From NCBI RefSeq assembly GCF_018918155.1, contig NZ_JAHLPY010000021.1:1-42580 (forward strand): a stretch of 42,580 nucleotides of DNA, in the 5' to 3' direction. Source of the DNA: Anaerostipes sp. MSJ-23 (GTDB lineage Bacteria; Bacillota; Clostridia; Lachnospirales; Lachnospiraceae). Below the pieces are notes generated by a model that saw nothing but the letters and a program-made list of their open reading frames with translations, had not been told where the DNA came from and searched no databases. A program made the translations under genes and the position numbers. Of the stretch, positions 1 through 7,879 are shown in pieces. Each line of letters opens with the position of its first letter. Positions within the stretch are counted from its first letter, which is position 1.

Positions 1-139
1 CTTTATCCTTGTTATTACTGTTCTTAAAGAACGTTCGTCGATTTTTACTAAAATCGTCTGAAAAATTCAATTGAATTTTCAAGGTTGTCTTATTGTTCAG
101 TTGTCAATGTTCTGTGATTTGCTTCTGTGTGTAAGAAGC
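1..139 (-). other. Structured leader of a probable rRNA operon
   Basis: This gene-free stretch downstream of the tandem promoters holds several inverted repeats: GCTTCT/AGAAGC (121-139), an 18-bp perfect palindrome (62-79), a CGATTTT/AAAATCG hairpin (39-56) and GTTCT/AGAAC (20-32). On the minus strand it reads GTTCTTTAAGAAC, which resembles a boxA antitermination element, and a CCTTGAAAATTC stretch of the kind common in Clostridia rRNA leaders and spacers. No rRNA coding sequence is present; the assignment is inference from layout. Confidence 0.5.
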
Positions 140-145
140 TTTTCT

Positions 146-174
146 ATTATATCACTCTGTTCTTTGTTTGTCAA
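146..174 (-). promoter_or_regulatory. Downstream rRNA-type sigma-A promoter (fully consensus)
   Basis: On the minus strand TTGACA (169-174), a 17-bp spacer and TATAAT (146-151) give a fully consensus promoter. Transcription would start near 139 and run off the left edge. It is the second of a tandem pair and probably drives a strongly expressed stable-RNA operon. Confidence 0.85.
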
Positions 175-232
175 GAACTTTTTTGATTTATTTTGTTGCT
201 TTCTGTCTTATCAGGACCGCAGCAACTTTTAC

Positions 233-261
233 ATCATACTACATTCTTTCCAATTTGTCAA
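233..261 (-). promoter_or_regulatory. Upstream rRNA-type sigma-A promoter
   Basis: On the minus strand a perfect -35 TTGACA (256-261) is followed after exactly 17 bp by TATGAT (233-238). It shares a 17-bp direct repeat (254-270 and 167-183) with the second promoter further left. Tandem near-consensus promoters pointing out of the window, followed by a structured leader, are typical of rRNA operons; the operon itself is not in the window, so its identity is inferred. Confidence 0.75.
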
Positions 262-300
262 GAACTTTTTCAATAATTTATCCTTGGAATACATATCCAA

Positions 301-389
301 CGGAGAAGGAGGGATTTGAACCCTCGCGCCGCTATTAACGACCTACTCACTTTCCAGGCGAGCCCCTTCAGCCACTTGGGTACTTCTCC
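301..389 (-). tRNA. tRNA-Ser (anticodon GGA)
   Basis: The minus strand folds as a class II tRNA of 89 nt with acceptor stem GGAGAAG (389-383) pairing with CTTCTCC (308-302) and discriminator G at 301. The anticodon loop CTGGAAA carries GGA. A long variable arm and the T arm GAGGGTTCAAATCCCTC are visible. CCA is not encoded. It lies downstream of a second tRNA-Ser and is separated from it by a perfect 8-bp hairpin (398-418), probably part of the same transcript. Confidence 0.97.
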
Positions 390-397
390 AAGGGTTG

Positions 398-418
398 AAT
401 CATGACTTTTTCATGATT
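398..418 (-). other. Spacer hairpin between the two tRNA-Ser genes
   Basis: AATCATGA (398-405) and TCATGATT (411-418) form a perfect 8-bp stem with a 5-nt loop in the 30-nt spacer between the tRNAs. Without a T-tract it looks like a processing or spacer structure rather than a terminator. Confidence 0.5.
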
Positions 419-420
419 AA

Positions 421-506
421 CGGAGAGGGTGGGATTCGAACCCACGTGCCCTTGCGGACAAACGGTTTTCAAGACCGCCTCGTTATGACCACTTCGATAC
501 CTCTCC
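421..506 (-). tRNA. tRNA-Ser (anticodon UGA)
   Basis: The minus strand gives an 86-nt class II tRNA with acceptor stem GGAGAGG (506-500) and its complement ending at 422, discriminator G at 421, anticodon loop CTTGAAA (UGA) and a long variable arm. CCA is not encoded. It is the promoter-proximal member of a tRNA-Ser pair; its promoter lies 50 bp upstream. Confidence 0.97.
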
Positions 507-555
507 AGGTGTGTATTCTGTTTTGTTTTTGTGTCACTCACGCGACGACTTGTTT

Positions 556-584
556 ATAATACCAAACCAGGATACACTTGTCAA
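556..584 (-). promoter_or_regulatory. Promoter of the tRNA-Ser pair
   Basis: Minus-strand TTGACA (579-584), 17-bp spacer and TATTAT (556-561). The -35 box begins only 19 bp after the ispD stop codon, and no hairpin terminator is visible after ispD, so read-through from ispD into the tRNAs is also possible. Confidence 0.8.
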
Positions 585-602
585 CACTTTTTCAAAATTT
601 TT

Positions 603-1391
603 TTATTTTTTTTTGATTTTTCTTTTCTGATGCTGCTTAAAAGCACGCATTTGCGCGCTTATTAGCTTATCATGAATTTGATGAAGAATCCGGAAAACTT
701 TTCTTGCCTTCATTAAACTTCCTGCAATTTTTACATCCTCTGGCGTTGTAATCTTAATATTATCATAACCACCTTCAATAAGTTTGACTGGAACTTTTGC
801 ATAGGTTTCCACAACCATAGCATCATCTGTCGCGCTTGTATCGCCACTTTCCATCAGTGTCTCATAAGCTTTCTTTACAAGATCATACTCAAAACACTGT
901 GGCGTCTGTACCTGCCACAACGTCTTTCTATCTGGTGTATGAATCGCATAATTTCTTTCATCAACCACTTTAATTGTATCTTTTACCGGCATACCAACCA
1001 CACATGCCCGAAACTCCATGACGCTTAAAATACAACGTTTAATCATATCCTTATGAATCATTGGACGAGCTCCATCATGAATTAAAACATAATCTGCCTG
1101 ATGGATTGCTTTTAGTCCCTCATAGACAGATGCATATCGTTCACAGCCCCCTGCAATAATTTTTGAAACCTTACGAAAACCGTATTTTTTCACAATATGC
1201 TCTTTGCAATAATCAATTTCATCTTTTCCGGTTACAAGAATCACCTCATTTACCGGACTGTTTTCAAACGCTTTCAATGCATAATAAACAAGCGGTCTTG
1301 ATTTAATCAGCATATACTGTTTCGGAATCCCGCTTCCCATTCGTTTTCCTTCTCCTGCTGCAAGAACGATTGCAACTACTTTCTTATGCAT
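603..1391 (-). CDS. ispD: 2-C-methyl-D-erythritol 4-phosphate cytidylyltransferase
   Basis: IspD transfers CMP from CTP to MEP in the non-mevalonate isoprenoid pathway. The 262-residue protein shows the nucleotide-binding loop LAAGEGKRMGSGIPKQY near residues 10-26, a central HDGARP motif that binds the metal and CTP, and a C-terminal TPEDVKIA segment typical of the family. The start is the ATG at 1391, behind GGGGAAG at 7 nt spacing; a longer reading to 1448 would run into tsaD. The last 30 residues are an unusually long, Lys/Arg-rich tail that extends past the normal family end. It is the last gene of the tsaE operon, 11 bp after tsaD. Confidence 0.93.
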   Translation of the reverse strand: MHKKVVAIVLAAGEGKRMGSGIPKQYMLIKSRPLVYYALKAFENSPVNEVILVTGKDEIDYCKEHIVKKYGFRKVSKIIAGGCERYASVYEGLKAIHQADYVLIHDGARPMIHKDMIKRCILSVMEFRACVVGMPVKDTIKVVDERNYAIHTPDRKTLWQVQTPQCFEYDLVKKAYETLMESGDTSATDDAMVVETYAKVPVKLIEGGYDNIKITTPEDVKIAGSLMKARKVFRILHQIHDKLISAQMRAFKQHQKRKIKKK

Positions 1392-1402
1392 ACACACTTC
1401 CC

Positions 1403-2425
1403 CTATCTGGTTCCAATTTTTAATCCCGGAACTGCATTTAAATCCCATCCACTTCTTGTGCCATTGATATATTCATAATATCCACAGACTCCGATCATAG
1501 CTGCATTATCTGTGCAGAAAATCGGAGATGGATGATAAAATTCTATTCCAGCCGCTTTACATCTCTCCTGCATTTTTTCACGGAATGCATGATTTGACGC
1601 AACTCCGCCTGCAATCGCAAGTTTTTTATATCCAAGCTCTTTTGCAGCTTCTACCCCATGTGAACTTAATACATCAACAACTGCTTCTTGGAAAGATGCC
1701 GCAACATCAGCTCGATTTACCGTTTCTCCCTTCATCTCACATTTATTAAGATAATTTAATACGGATGATTTTAATCCACTAAAACTAAAGTCCATTTTAG
1801 ATCCATGAACTTTTGCTCTTGGAAATGCGATTGCATCCTTATTCCCTTCTTTTGCAAGTTTTTCAATTTTAGGTCCACCAGGATATCCAAGTCCAATTGC
1901 GCGGGCCACTTTATCAAATGCTTCTCCCGCTGCATCATCTCTTGTACATCCAATAATTTCATACTTTCCATAATCTTTAACATCTACAAGATGGGTATGT
2001 CCCCCGGACACAACAAGACACAAAAATGGTGGCTCTAAATCTAAATGTTCAATATAATTGGCACAAATATGTCCTTCAATATGATGGACACCAACCAATG
2101 GTTTATTTTTTGCAAATGCAATAGCCTTTGCTTCTGCAACCCCAACTAAAAGAGCTCCAACAAGACCTGGCCCATAAGTAACTGCAACTGCATCGATTGT
2201 ATCTAAGGTTTCTCCAGCTTCTTTTAGTGCTTCTTCTATAACAAAATTAATTTTTTCAATATGTTTTCTTGAGGCAATCTCAGGGACTACCCCTCCATAT
2301 AACTTATGCAATTCAATCTGTGATGAAATCACGTTGGATTTTACAAATCTTCCATTTTCAACAACTGCTGCTGCTGTTTCATCGCAAGAAGATTCGATTG
2401 CAAGTATTTTTATCGTATCGTTCAT
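1403..2425 (-). CDS. tsaD: tRNA N6-threonylcarbamoyladenosine transferase catalytic subunit
   Basis: TsaD transfers the threonylcarbamoyl group to A37 of ANN-decoding tRNAs in complex with TsaB and TsaE. The 340-residue length is standard. The ASKHA-fold start [14 protein letters not shown], the metal-binding HHIEGH at residues 114-119, and the late SGGHTHL and AGGVASN motifs are all present. GGAGTAAG precedes the ATG. It follows rnz by 6 bp and precedes ispD by 11 bp, so it is co-transcribed with its partners tsaB and tsaE upstream in the same operon. Confidence 0.97.
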   Translation of the reverse strand: MNDTIKILAIESSCDETAAAVVENGRFVKSNVISSQIELHKLYGGVVPEIASRKHIEKINFVIEEALKEAGETLDTIDAVAVTYGPGLVGALLVGVAEAKAIAFAKNKPLVGVHHIEGHICANYIEHLDLEPPFLCLVVSGGHTHLVDVKDYGKYEIIGCTRDDAAGEAFDKVARAIGLGYPGGPKIEKLAKEGNKDAIAFPRAKVHGSKMDFSFSGLKSSVLNYLNKCEMKGETVNRADVAASFQEAVVDVLSSHGVEAAKELGYKKLAIAGGVASNHAFREKMQERCKAAGIEFYHPSPIFCTDNAAMIGVCGYYEYINGTRSGWDLNAVPGLKIGTR

Positions 2426-2431
2426 AAAATC

Positions 2432-3346
2432 TTACTCCTCACAAAAATCTAAAGTTACTGTCTTTCCATCTTTTCCTGCCACTGAGCGCGGAAAAATCTT
2501 ACGAACCTTGTCCATAAACTCTTCCGGTCTTACAAGAGACGGGCTATAATGTGTCAACCACATTTTTTTTACATCTGCCGTTTTTGCAAGATTCGCTGCT
2601 TCATAAAACGTCATATGTTTATATTCTCTGGCTTTCTTTTCTTTTCCTTCTTCTCCGTACATTCCTTCACAAATAAAAAGATCTGCCCCGGCCGCATGTT
2701 CCGCAATAGCCGGCACGGGTCTTGTATCCGTACAGTATGTCAGTTTAATTCCTTTTCTCGGAGCCCCAAGAATCATATCACTCGTAAGAATCCTTCCATT
2801 TTCATCTTCCACAGATTCTCCCTTCTGCAGACGATTCCAATATTTCATTGGAATCTGGTTATCCCTTGCTTTCTGTGGATCAAATTTTCCAGCACGTGGA
2901 ATTACCACATTATACCCATAACAAATTACATTATGTTTTACCTGAAATGCCTCAATCGAATACCCATCCATCTCAATGGTATGTTCTTTTTCTCTTAATT
3001 CATAAAATTTAATTGGAAACGGAAGTTCCGGTGCAATTACCCTTAAGGAATTTACAATTTTTTCCACTCCTCTTGGTCCAATGATCAATAGCGGTTCGGT
3101 TCTCTCTGCATTTCCAAGCGTTAACAAAAGACCTGGAAGGCCGCTGATGTGATCTGCATGAAAATGAGTAAAACAAATTGCATCCAGCGGCTTTACACTC
3201 CAGCCACGCTCTTTAATTCCTACCTGTGTCCCCTCGCCACAATCAATCAACAGACTATGTCCCTGAAATCGGGTCATACAAGCTGTTAACTTTCGATATG
3301 GAAGAGGCATCATCCCACCTGTTCCTAATAAACATACATCTAACAT
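2432..3346 (-). CDS. rnz: Ribonuclease Z
   Basis: RNase Z is a metallo-beta-lactamase-fold endonuclease that trims tRNA 3' trailers. The 304-residue protein has the zinc motif HFHADH at residues 61-66, the LLIDCGEGTQ strand before it, the mid-protein GKFDPQKARD segment characteristic of RNase Z, and a C-terminal LTHYSPS. Both tRNAs in this window lack an encoded CCA, which fits a need for RNase Z processing. An AAAGGTG ribosome binding site precedes the ATG. It sits between rimI and tsaD in the t6A operon, giving a cluster centred on tRNA maturation. Confidence 0.93.
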   Translation of the reverse strand: MLDVCLLGTGGMMPLPYRKLTACMTRFQGHSLLIDCGEGTQVGIKERGWSVKPLDAICFTHFHADHISGLPGLLLTLGNAERTEPLLIIGPRGVEKIVNSLRVIAPELPFPIKFYELREKEHTIEMDGYSIEAFQVKHNVICYGYNVVIPRAGKFDPQKARDNQIPMKYWNRLQKGESVEDENGRILTSDMILGAPRKGIKLTYCTDTRPVPAIAEHAAGADLFICEGMYGEEGKEKKAREYKHMTFYEAANLAKTADVKKMWLTHYSPSLVRPEEFMDKVRKIFPRSVAGKDGKTVTLDFCEE

Positions 3347-3400
3347 ATATCACCTTTTTACTATTACTTACCACCTATTAAGGTGAAAGCTTTACTACTT

Positions 3401-3595
3401 TCAAGATAAAATTTCTTTTTTTTCTGTTACCCTTGGTGGAATTTCAAACTGCTTGATCATACGATCATAACATCTCTCACAGATCTTAAATTCATGAATC
3501 TGTGTATCTTTGTCTGAAAAATATCCCCACTCTTTTTTTACTTCAATAAAATCACTTTTTTCTTTTAATGGATTTCCACATACATTACATAACAT
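3401..3595 (-). CDS. Possible separately translated zinc-ribbon protein (internal start in rimI)
   Basis: An in-frame ATG at 3595 is preceded by AAGGAGG (3604-3610) at an ideal 8-nt spacing, better than the RBS of rimI itself. Initiation here would make a 64-residue protein with CNVC and CERC pairs about 45 residues apart, a probable single zinc site. Either rimI and a downstream small gene have fused by loss of a stop codon, or one frame makes both a fusion and a short form. The function of this zinc ribbon is not recognised. Confidence 0.5.
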   Translation of the reverse strand: MLCNVCGNPLKEKSDFIEVKKEWGYFSDKDTQIHEFKICERCYDRMIKQFEIPPRVTEKKEILS

Positions 3596-4135
3596 CGACT
3601 TGTCCTCCTTACAAGACTCATTATAAGAAGTCTCATGCGTTGTTTCTACTGGTAATGTCTGGAGCGGATTTGGATCATCCCAAAACATCAAAATGGCATC
3701 TTCCATTGGATTTGTGTAGTATTTTGGTCTTCTCCCATGCTCCTCAAATCCATTTTTTTTGTAAAAGTTTCTTGCAATGTTATTTGATTCCCGAACTTCC
3801 AAATAAATTGTTTCGACGCCCATCTTACGGTATCTTTCCCGAAATTCCTGTAAAAAAAGCGTTCCGATTCCCATAGATCGTATAAACGGAACAATCGCAA
3901 TTCTTTGAAGTTCTCCCTGTTCCAAAATATGTTCTGCCATAATATAGCCGCTAATCCGGTTTCGATCACGCCATACATAAATATCACTCGTCTTTTTATA
4001 ATAGAAAGACTCAATTCCTTCCTCACTCCATGGTTTGTGAAAAGACAATTTTTCAATTTCAGCAATCATTGGCAGATCCTGTGGCTGTGCCTTATGCACA
4101 TGCCACTCTCTGGCATTTTGTTTATCTCTTTCCAT
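3401..4135 (-). CDS. rimI: RimI-type N-acetyltransferase fused to a zinc ribbon
   Basis: Residues 1-155 are a GNAT acetyltransferase of the RimI type (acetylates the N-terminus of ribosomal protein S18), with the acetyl-CoA loop RSMGIGT and the NFYKKNGF helix. RimI is a regular neighbour of tsaB. After a 25-residue linker, residues 181-244 form a separate zinc-ribbon-like domain with two CxxC pairs (CNVC and CERC), which ordinary RimI proteins of about 150 residues do not have. The Met at 181 has its own perfect Shine-Dalgarno (see the 3401-3595 entry), so the C-terminal part may also be made alone. The gene overlaps the end of tsaB by 14 bp. Confidence 0.85.
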   Translation of the reverse strand: MERDKQNAREWHVHKAQPQDLPMIAEIEKLSFHKPWSEEGIESFYYKKTSDIYVWRDRNRISGYIMAEHILEQGELQRIAIVPFIRSMGIGTLFLQEFRERYRKMGVETIYLEVRESNNIARNFYKKNGFEEHGRRPKYYTNPMEDAILMFWDDPNPLQTLPVETTHETSYNESCKEDKSMLCNVCGNPLKEKSDFIEVKKEWGYFSDKDTQIHEFKICERCYDRMIKQFEIPPRVTEKKEILS

Positions 4136-4832
4136 TAAGCCGTTCTTCTCTTTCTCTTTCAGCCTGTGATTTTCTTAAATATTCTGGTACAAACTCATCA
4201 GCACTTACTGAAATTCCATTTTCATAATAAACTTTGGCCAATGCTCCAACTGCTGCTGCTCTTTGGCGATTTGCACATACCGGCGCAAAAATTGCATGAT
4301 CTTTCATACTCTCTTCAATCTCTTCTTTATATACCGGCACTCCGTCTCCAAGGAAAATCACATCTTCTCCATATTCTTTTAACTGATTCAAAGTATCTTC
4401 TACACTCTGTGCACATTGTTTTTTTATTACCTGCATTTCTCCTTTATGAAATCGGTAAAATCCCGTATAAACTTGTTTCCTTCTTGCATCCATCATTGGG
4501 CAGATAATTTTTTCTACTCCAAATAACTGATATGCAAGACCATCTACTGTCGGCACTGGAATTATTGGTTTATTAAGGGCAAGCCCAAGCCCTTTTGCTG
4601 TTGCAGCTCCAATTCTAAGCCCTGTAAAAGAACCTGGCCCCATAGCAACTGCAATCGCGTCAATATCCTCCATAACAAACTCTGTCCGCTTAATTGCCTC
4701 ATCCAACATCGGAAGCAAAGTTTGTGAATGTGTTAGTTTATTTCCGGTCGTATATTCTGCAATCAAACGGTCATCCTCAATAAGCGCAACCGAAGCAACC
4801 AGGCCGGAACTATCCAATACTAATAACTTCAT
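4122..4832 (-). CDS. tsaB: t6A biosynthesis scaffold protein TsaB
   Basis: TsaB is the non-catalytic ASKHA-fold partner that dimerises with TsaD for t6A synthesis. The 236-residue protein begins LVLDSSG, carries the signature GPGSFTGLRIG at residues 65-75, and lacks the metal-binding histidines of TsaD, as expected. Its ATG directly follows the tsaE stop codon, with GAGGAG inside the tsaE end, so translation is coupled. The 3' end overlaps rimI by 14 bp. The C-terminus is rich in Arg and Glu. Confidence 0.95.
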   Translation of the reverse strand: MKLLVLDSSGLVASVALIEDDRLIAEYTTGNKLTHSQTLLPMLDEAIKRTEFVMEDIDAIAVAMGPGSFTGLRIGAATAKGLGLALNKPIIPVPTVDGLAYQLFGVEKIICPMMDARRKQVYTGFYRFHKGEMQVIKKQCAQSVEDTLNQLKEYGEDVIFLGDGVPVYKEEIEESMKDHAIFAPVCANRQRAAAVGALAKVYYENGISVSADEFVPEYLRKSQAEREREERLNGKR

Positions 4833-5258
4833 TTATATCTCCTCTATTCGAATTTCTCTATAATCAAATCCCTTTTCAAGATTTTTTAAAATTTCAATTT
4901 TTGTATAATGATCTGGAAGAATTTCCTCAATTAGATTTGCCCATTCAATTAGACAAACCCCGCCACCATATACATAATCTTCATAACCAATTTCATCCAT
5001 TTCTTCTACATCACCAATGCGATATACATCAAAATGATAAAATGGCAAACGTCCTTCCTCGTATTCTCTTACAATCGTAAACGTTGGACTCTGAATTGGC
5101 TCTTCAATTCCAAGTCCCTGTGCAAGTCCCTTGGTAAATACGGTTTTCCCGACACCAAGATCCCCATCAAGGCAAAAAACTTGCCCTTCTTTTACTTCTT
5201 TTCCTAATTTTTTACCCAGATCATACGTATCCTGAGCACTGTAACTTTCTATTATCAT
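4833..5258 (-). CDS. tsaE: t6A biosynthesis ATPase TsaE
   Basis: TsaE is the P-loop ATPase that resets the TsaBD complex during t6A formation. The 141-residue protein shows Walker A GDLGVGKT at residues 32-39 and the family block SPTFTIVREYEEG followed by YHFDVYRI. It is the first gene of the operon tsaE-tsaB-rimI-rnz-tsaD-ispD, with an AAGGGGAT ribosome binding site and a sigma-A promoter 40-70 bp upstream. Confidence 0.95.
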   Translation of the reverse strand: MIIESYSAQDTYDLGKKLGKEVKEGQVFCLDGDLGVGKTVFTKGLAQGLGIEEPIQSPTFTIVREYEEGRLPFYHFDVYRIGDVEEMDEIGYEDYVYGGGVCLIEWANLIEEILPDHYTKIEILKNLEKGFDYREIRIEEI

Positions 5259-5299
5259 AAAAATAAATCCCCTTTTTTTGTGGAAACTTTCTTCGTTTT

Positions 5300-5328
5300 A
5301 TTATATCAATCGCCAAAGGTTTTTTCAA
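5300..5328 (-). promoter_or_regulatory. Promoter of the tsaE operon
   Basis: Minus-strand TTGAAA (5323-5328), 17-bp spacer and TATAAT (5300-5305) with a TG one base upstream (extended -10). It lies just beyond the terminator of the upstream ycxB-like gene. Confidence 0.75.
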
Positions 5329-5340
5329 TCAGGGCCTTAA

Positions 5341-5373
5341 AAAAAGAAGAACCCCAGTGAGACTCTTCTTTTT
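5341..5373 (-). terminator. Terminator of the ycxB-like gene
   Basis: A 10-bp stem (5341-5350 with 5364-5373) and a run of T on the minus strand (complement of 5339-5345), directly after the stop codon of the gene ending at 5380. Confidence 0.7.
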
Positions 5374-5379
5374 CATCTA

Positions 5380-5982
5380 TTATTCTTCAGAATTTTCTTC
5401 CTTTTGTGTATCTTGTCCATTTCCCTTTGCATACTTTGCAATAGAAGACTTTGAGGATTTTGCTCCAGCTCCATCCTTTCCTGCTTTTGATGTTCCATTT
5501 CCCCTGGATGTCTTGACACAATTTTCAATAAAAGAAGAAATTTCTTCTTTTTGCGCTCCAAATGCTTCCTCAGGAAATACAAACGCCTGCTGTTTTCCAG
5601 TATACAAAATGTATTCTCCAAAAACATGCTTTAATTTCCAGATCTGTGCCCATGTAATATCCGCTGATTCTTCTTCAATTTCAATATGAATTCCTTCTTC
5701 TGTCAACGTATAATAAGATGGTTTCTGATATACTGGATTGGTCAGTGCCTGTTTTTTTGCTTTAATATATAAAAGCAATGGATTTACGATCACTAATAAT
5801 ACAAGGATAACGATTCCCATAAAAACATATTTAGTACCTTCATGAAAGGCTGCTCCTCTCACACACATGACAATCCCAACGAGAACCATAAACGCAGAAA
5901 AAATACCAGATGATCCAAGATAAGTAAATGCCAGCGAAAATTTAAAAATATCTTTTGCCGTCAGCTGTGTTTTAAACTTCAT
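5380..5982 (-). CDS. YcxB-like membrane protein
   Basis: A 200-residue protein with two closely spaced hydrophobic helices (about 25-43 and 52-73) and a following soluble domain containing YYTLTEEGIHIEIE, ITWAQIWKL and QQAFVFPEEAF, a pattern of the YcxB family (PH-like domain after a membrane hairpin). Function of the family is unknown. The last 45 residues are low complexity, rich in Ser, Gly, Lys and Glu, and probably disordered. A single gene between its own extended -10 promoter (TATAAT at 6012-6017) and a terminator. Confidence 0.7.
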   Translation of the reverse strand: MKFKTQLTAKDIFKFSLAFTYLGSSGIFSAFMVLVGIVMCVRGAAFHEGTKYVFMGIVILVLLVIVNPLLLYIKAKKQALTNPVYQKPSYYTLTEEGIHIEIEEESADITWAQIWKLKHVFGEYILYTGKQQAFVFPEEAFGAQKEEISSFIENCVKTSRGNGTSKAGKDGAGAKSSKSSIAKYAKGNGQDTQKEENSEE

Positions 5983-6011
5983 AAATAATCTCCTTTTTCT
6001 CTTCGTCCGTT

Positions 6012-6017
6012 ATTATA
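6012..6017 (-). promoter_or_regulatory. Extended -10 of the ycxB-like gene
   Basis: Minus-strand TGGTATAAT, 30 bp upstream of the start codon. No good -35 box is seen, which is usual for an extended -10 promoter. Confidence 0.5.
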
Positions 6018-6062
6018 CCACAGTTTCTTTTTTATGACTATTACCATTCCTTGTTTCTCTTA

Positions 6063-6091
6063 TTGACGCATTTTTTGTTCCATGATATATT
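6063..6091 (+). promoter_or_regulatory. Asparaginase promoter
   Basis: TTGACG (6063-6068), 17-bp spacer, TATATT (6086-6091) with TG one base upstream. It lies 48 bp before the asparaginase start codon. Confidence 0.7.
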
Positions 6092-6138
6092 TTTTGCAAC
6101 ATAACCAGCCATAATTCAAAACAAAAAGGAGGATTTTT

Positions 6139-7158
6139 ATGAAACGTATTTTACTCATTGCAACCGGCGGAACGATCGCTTCTACTCCATCTGATAATGG
6201 ATTGGAACCTTCTGTTGATGTAGAAAAGCTCTTATCCTATATTCCAAGCGTCAGATCTTTTTGCCATCTAGAAGGGATCTCCATTATGGAAATTGACAGT
6301 TCCAATATAAATCCTTCTCATATGGAAAAAATCGCCAAGACTATTGAATCTTATTATGATGCTTTTGATGGTTTCGTCATTTCACACGGCACTGATACTA
6401 TGGCATATAGTGCTGCCGCTCTTTCTTATATGTTAAAAAATCTTACAAAACCTGTTGTTTTTACTGGTTCACAGCTTCCAATAGAAAATGCAAAGACCGA
6501 TGCAAAAAAAAATCTAACGGATGCAATCGCTTTCGCCTGCGAAAAGATTCGTGGAGTCTACCTTGTATTTCATGGTATTGCCATTCTTGGCACTCATGCA
6601 ATGAAAACAAAAAGCAGAAATTTTGATGCTTTTCAAAGCTTAAATTTACCGCCGATTGCCGAAATTGATTCCTGTGACATCCGATATGAACCATCGCTTC
6701 CATTTTCTGTTTGCAAAGAAATCTTTCAAACAGCTACAACTCATAAAAAAACGTTTTTTGCAGATACTGCCTTATGCAATGATCTTTTTGTTTTGAAAAT
6801 TTTTCCTGGTATGAAGCCAGATATTTTTGACTTTATCAAAACCACCTACAAAGGGGTCATTATTGAAAGCTTTGGTCTTGGAGGAATCCCAGAAAAAGAT
6901 CCTGATCTTCATTCCAAAATTCATGAGCTAATTGAAAGCAATCTTTGTGTTGTCATTACGACACAATGTCTTTGGGACGGAATTGATCTTAATGTTTATA
7001 AAGTTGGTCATACCCTTGCAAAACAAAAGGTTATTCTTTCTGGAAACCTAACAACCGAAGCTCTTGTAATGAAACTTATGTGGGCACTGACGCACTTTGA
7101 AGATCCATCAGACATTAAAACATTCATTGAAACTCCTTATTTTTTTGATCATTTGTGA
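6139..7158 (+). CDS. ansA: L-asparaginase (type I-like)
   Basis: Hydrolyses L-asparagine to aspartate and ammonia. The 339-residue protein has both catalytic threonine motifs, TGGTIAST at residues 9-16 and HGTDTMAY at 83-90, and the lysine of TDAKKN further on. No signal peptide is seen, so a cytoplasmic type I-like enzyme is more likely than a secreted type II. AAAGGAGG sits 8 nt before the ATG. It is one of the few plus-strand genes here, transcribed alone from its own promoter. No terminator hairpin was found after it. Confidence 0.9.
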   Translation: MKRILLIATGGTIASTPSDNGLEPSVDVEKLLSYIPSVRSFCHLEGISIMEIDSSNINPSHMEKIAKTIESYYDAFDGFVISHGTDTMAYSAAALSYMLKNLTKPVVFTGSQLPIENAKTDAKKNLTDAIAFACEKIRGVYLVFHGIAILGTHAMKTKSRNFDAFQSLNLPPIAEIDSCDIRYEPSLPFSVCKEIFQTATTHKKTFFADTALCNDLFVLKIFPGMKPDIFDFIKTTYKGVIIESFGLGGIPEKDPDLHSKIHELIESNLCVVITTQCLWDGIDLNVYKVGHTLAKQKVILSGNLTTEALVMKLMWALTHFEDPSDIKTFIETPYFFDHL

Positions 7159-7212
7159 ATAGAAAGCCATAAATAATATTTCAAAAGCAGAAATCAGGAA
7201 TTTTACCATTCA

Positions 7213-7243
7213 TGCATAATTCCTCCTACATTACAACATACTA
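7213..7243 (+). promoter_or_regulatory. Probable sigma-G promoter of spoVT
   Basis: TGCATA (7213-7218), 18-bp spacer and CATACTA (7237-7243). The -10 matches the sigma-F/G consensus exactly and the -35 resembles TGMATA. SpoVT is a known sigma-G target in Bacillus subtilis, so promoter and gene agree. Confidence 0.75.
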
Positions 7244-7293
7244 TCCATATAGTATAAAATATGGAAAATCAAGCCTATAGGAGGAAAAGATAA

Positions 7294-7836
7294 ATGAGAG
7301 CTACAGGTATTGTTCGAAGAATCGATGATCTCGGAAGAATCGTTATTCCAAAAGAAATCCGGAAGACGATGCACATTAGAGAAAGCGATCCTTTGGAAAT
7401 ATTTACAGAAAAAAATGGAAATATCATTTTAAAAAAATATTCACCAATCGGAGAAATGGGAATTGCCGCCCAACAATATGCAGATTCTATCGCATCTTCT
7501 CTTCCCCATACTGTTTGTATCTGTGATCAAGACGATGTAATTGCCGCAGCTGGACCTGATGCAAAAAAGTTAATTGGAAAATCATTAACAGAAAAAGCTC
7601 AACTGTCTTTACAAGAACGCAGGCATTTTCTTCTTAAAAAATCAGATCCTTCTTTTTTCTCTCCGGTGGATGACCTCTCAAAGAGCATCTCACAAATAGC
7701 ATTTTCAACCATTATTTCTGGTGGTGATGCTATCGGTCTTGTTTGCATCTTATGCGACAAGGAATCTTTAAGTGAGACTGATCTTCTCATTACAAATATC
7801 AGTGCTTCTTTTCTCGGAAAACAAATGGAAGACTGA
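7294..7836 (+). CDS. spoVT: Stage V sporulation transcriptional regulator SpoVT
   Basis: SpoVT is a forespore DNA-binding regulator that modulates sigma-G genes and spore germination properties. Residues 1-50 form an AbrB-type swapped-hairpin DNA-binding domain (MRATGIVRRIDDLGRIVIPK, EIRKTMHI), and residues 56-180 a GAF-like C-terminal domain. The length, 180 residues, matches B. subtilis SpoVT (178). AGGAGG precedes the ATG. It is monocistronic behind a sigma-G-type promoter, good evidence that the organism forms endospores. Confidence 0.93.
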   Translation: MRATGIVRRIDDLGRIVIPKEIRKTMHIRESDPLEIFTEKNGNIILKKYSPIGEMGIAAQQYADSIASSLPHTVCICDQDDVIAAAGPDAKKLIGKSLTEKAQLSLQERRHFLLKKSDPSFFSPVDDLSKSISQIAFSTIISGGDAIGLVCILCDKESLSETDLLITNISASFLGKQMED

Positions 7837-7852
7837 TCTTATTTTGCAGAAT

Positions 7853-7879
7853 AGGGCTGTACAGACCTCTGTCAGCCCT
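7853..7879. terminator. Hairpin between convergent spoVT and pabC
   Basis: AGGGCTG (7853-7859) pairs with CAGCCCT (7873-7879), and ACAGA/TCTGT pairs inside it. It sits after spoVT and overlaps the last codons of pabC. T-tracts are weak on both sides, so termination strength is uncertain. Confidence 0.55.

Noticed and set aside
71-319. An 82-residue plus-strand open frame at the left edge
   Set aside because: It is Phe/Leu/Ser-rich, has no RBS, and overlaps the minus-strand promoters and the tRNA-Ser gene; it is an AT-rich chance frame.
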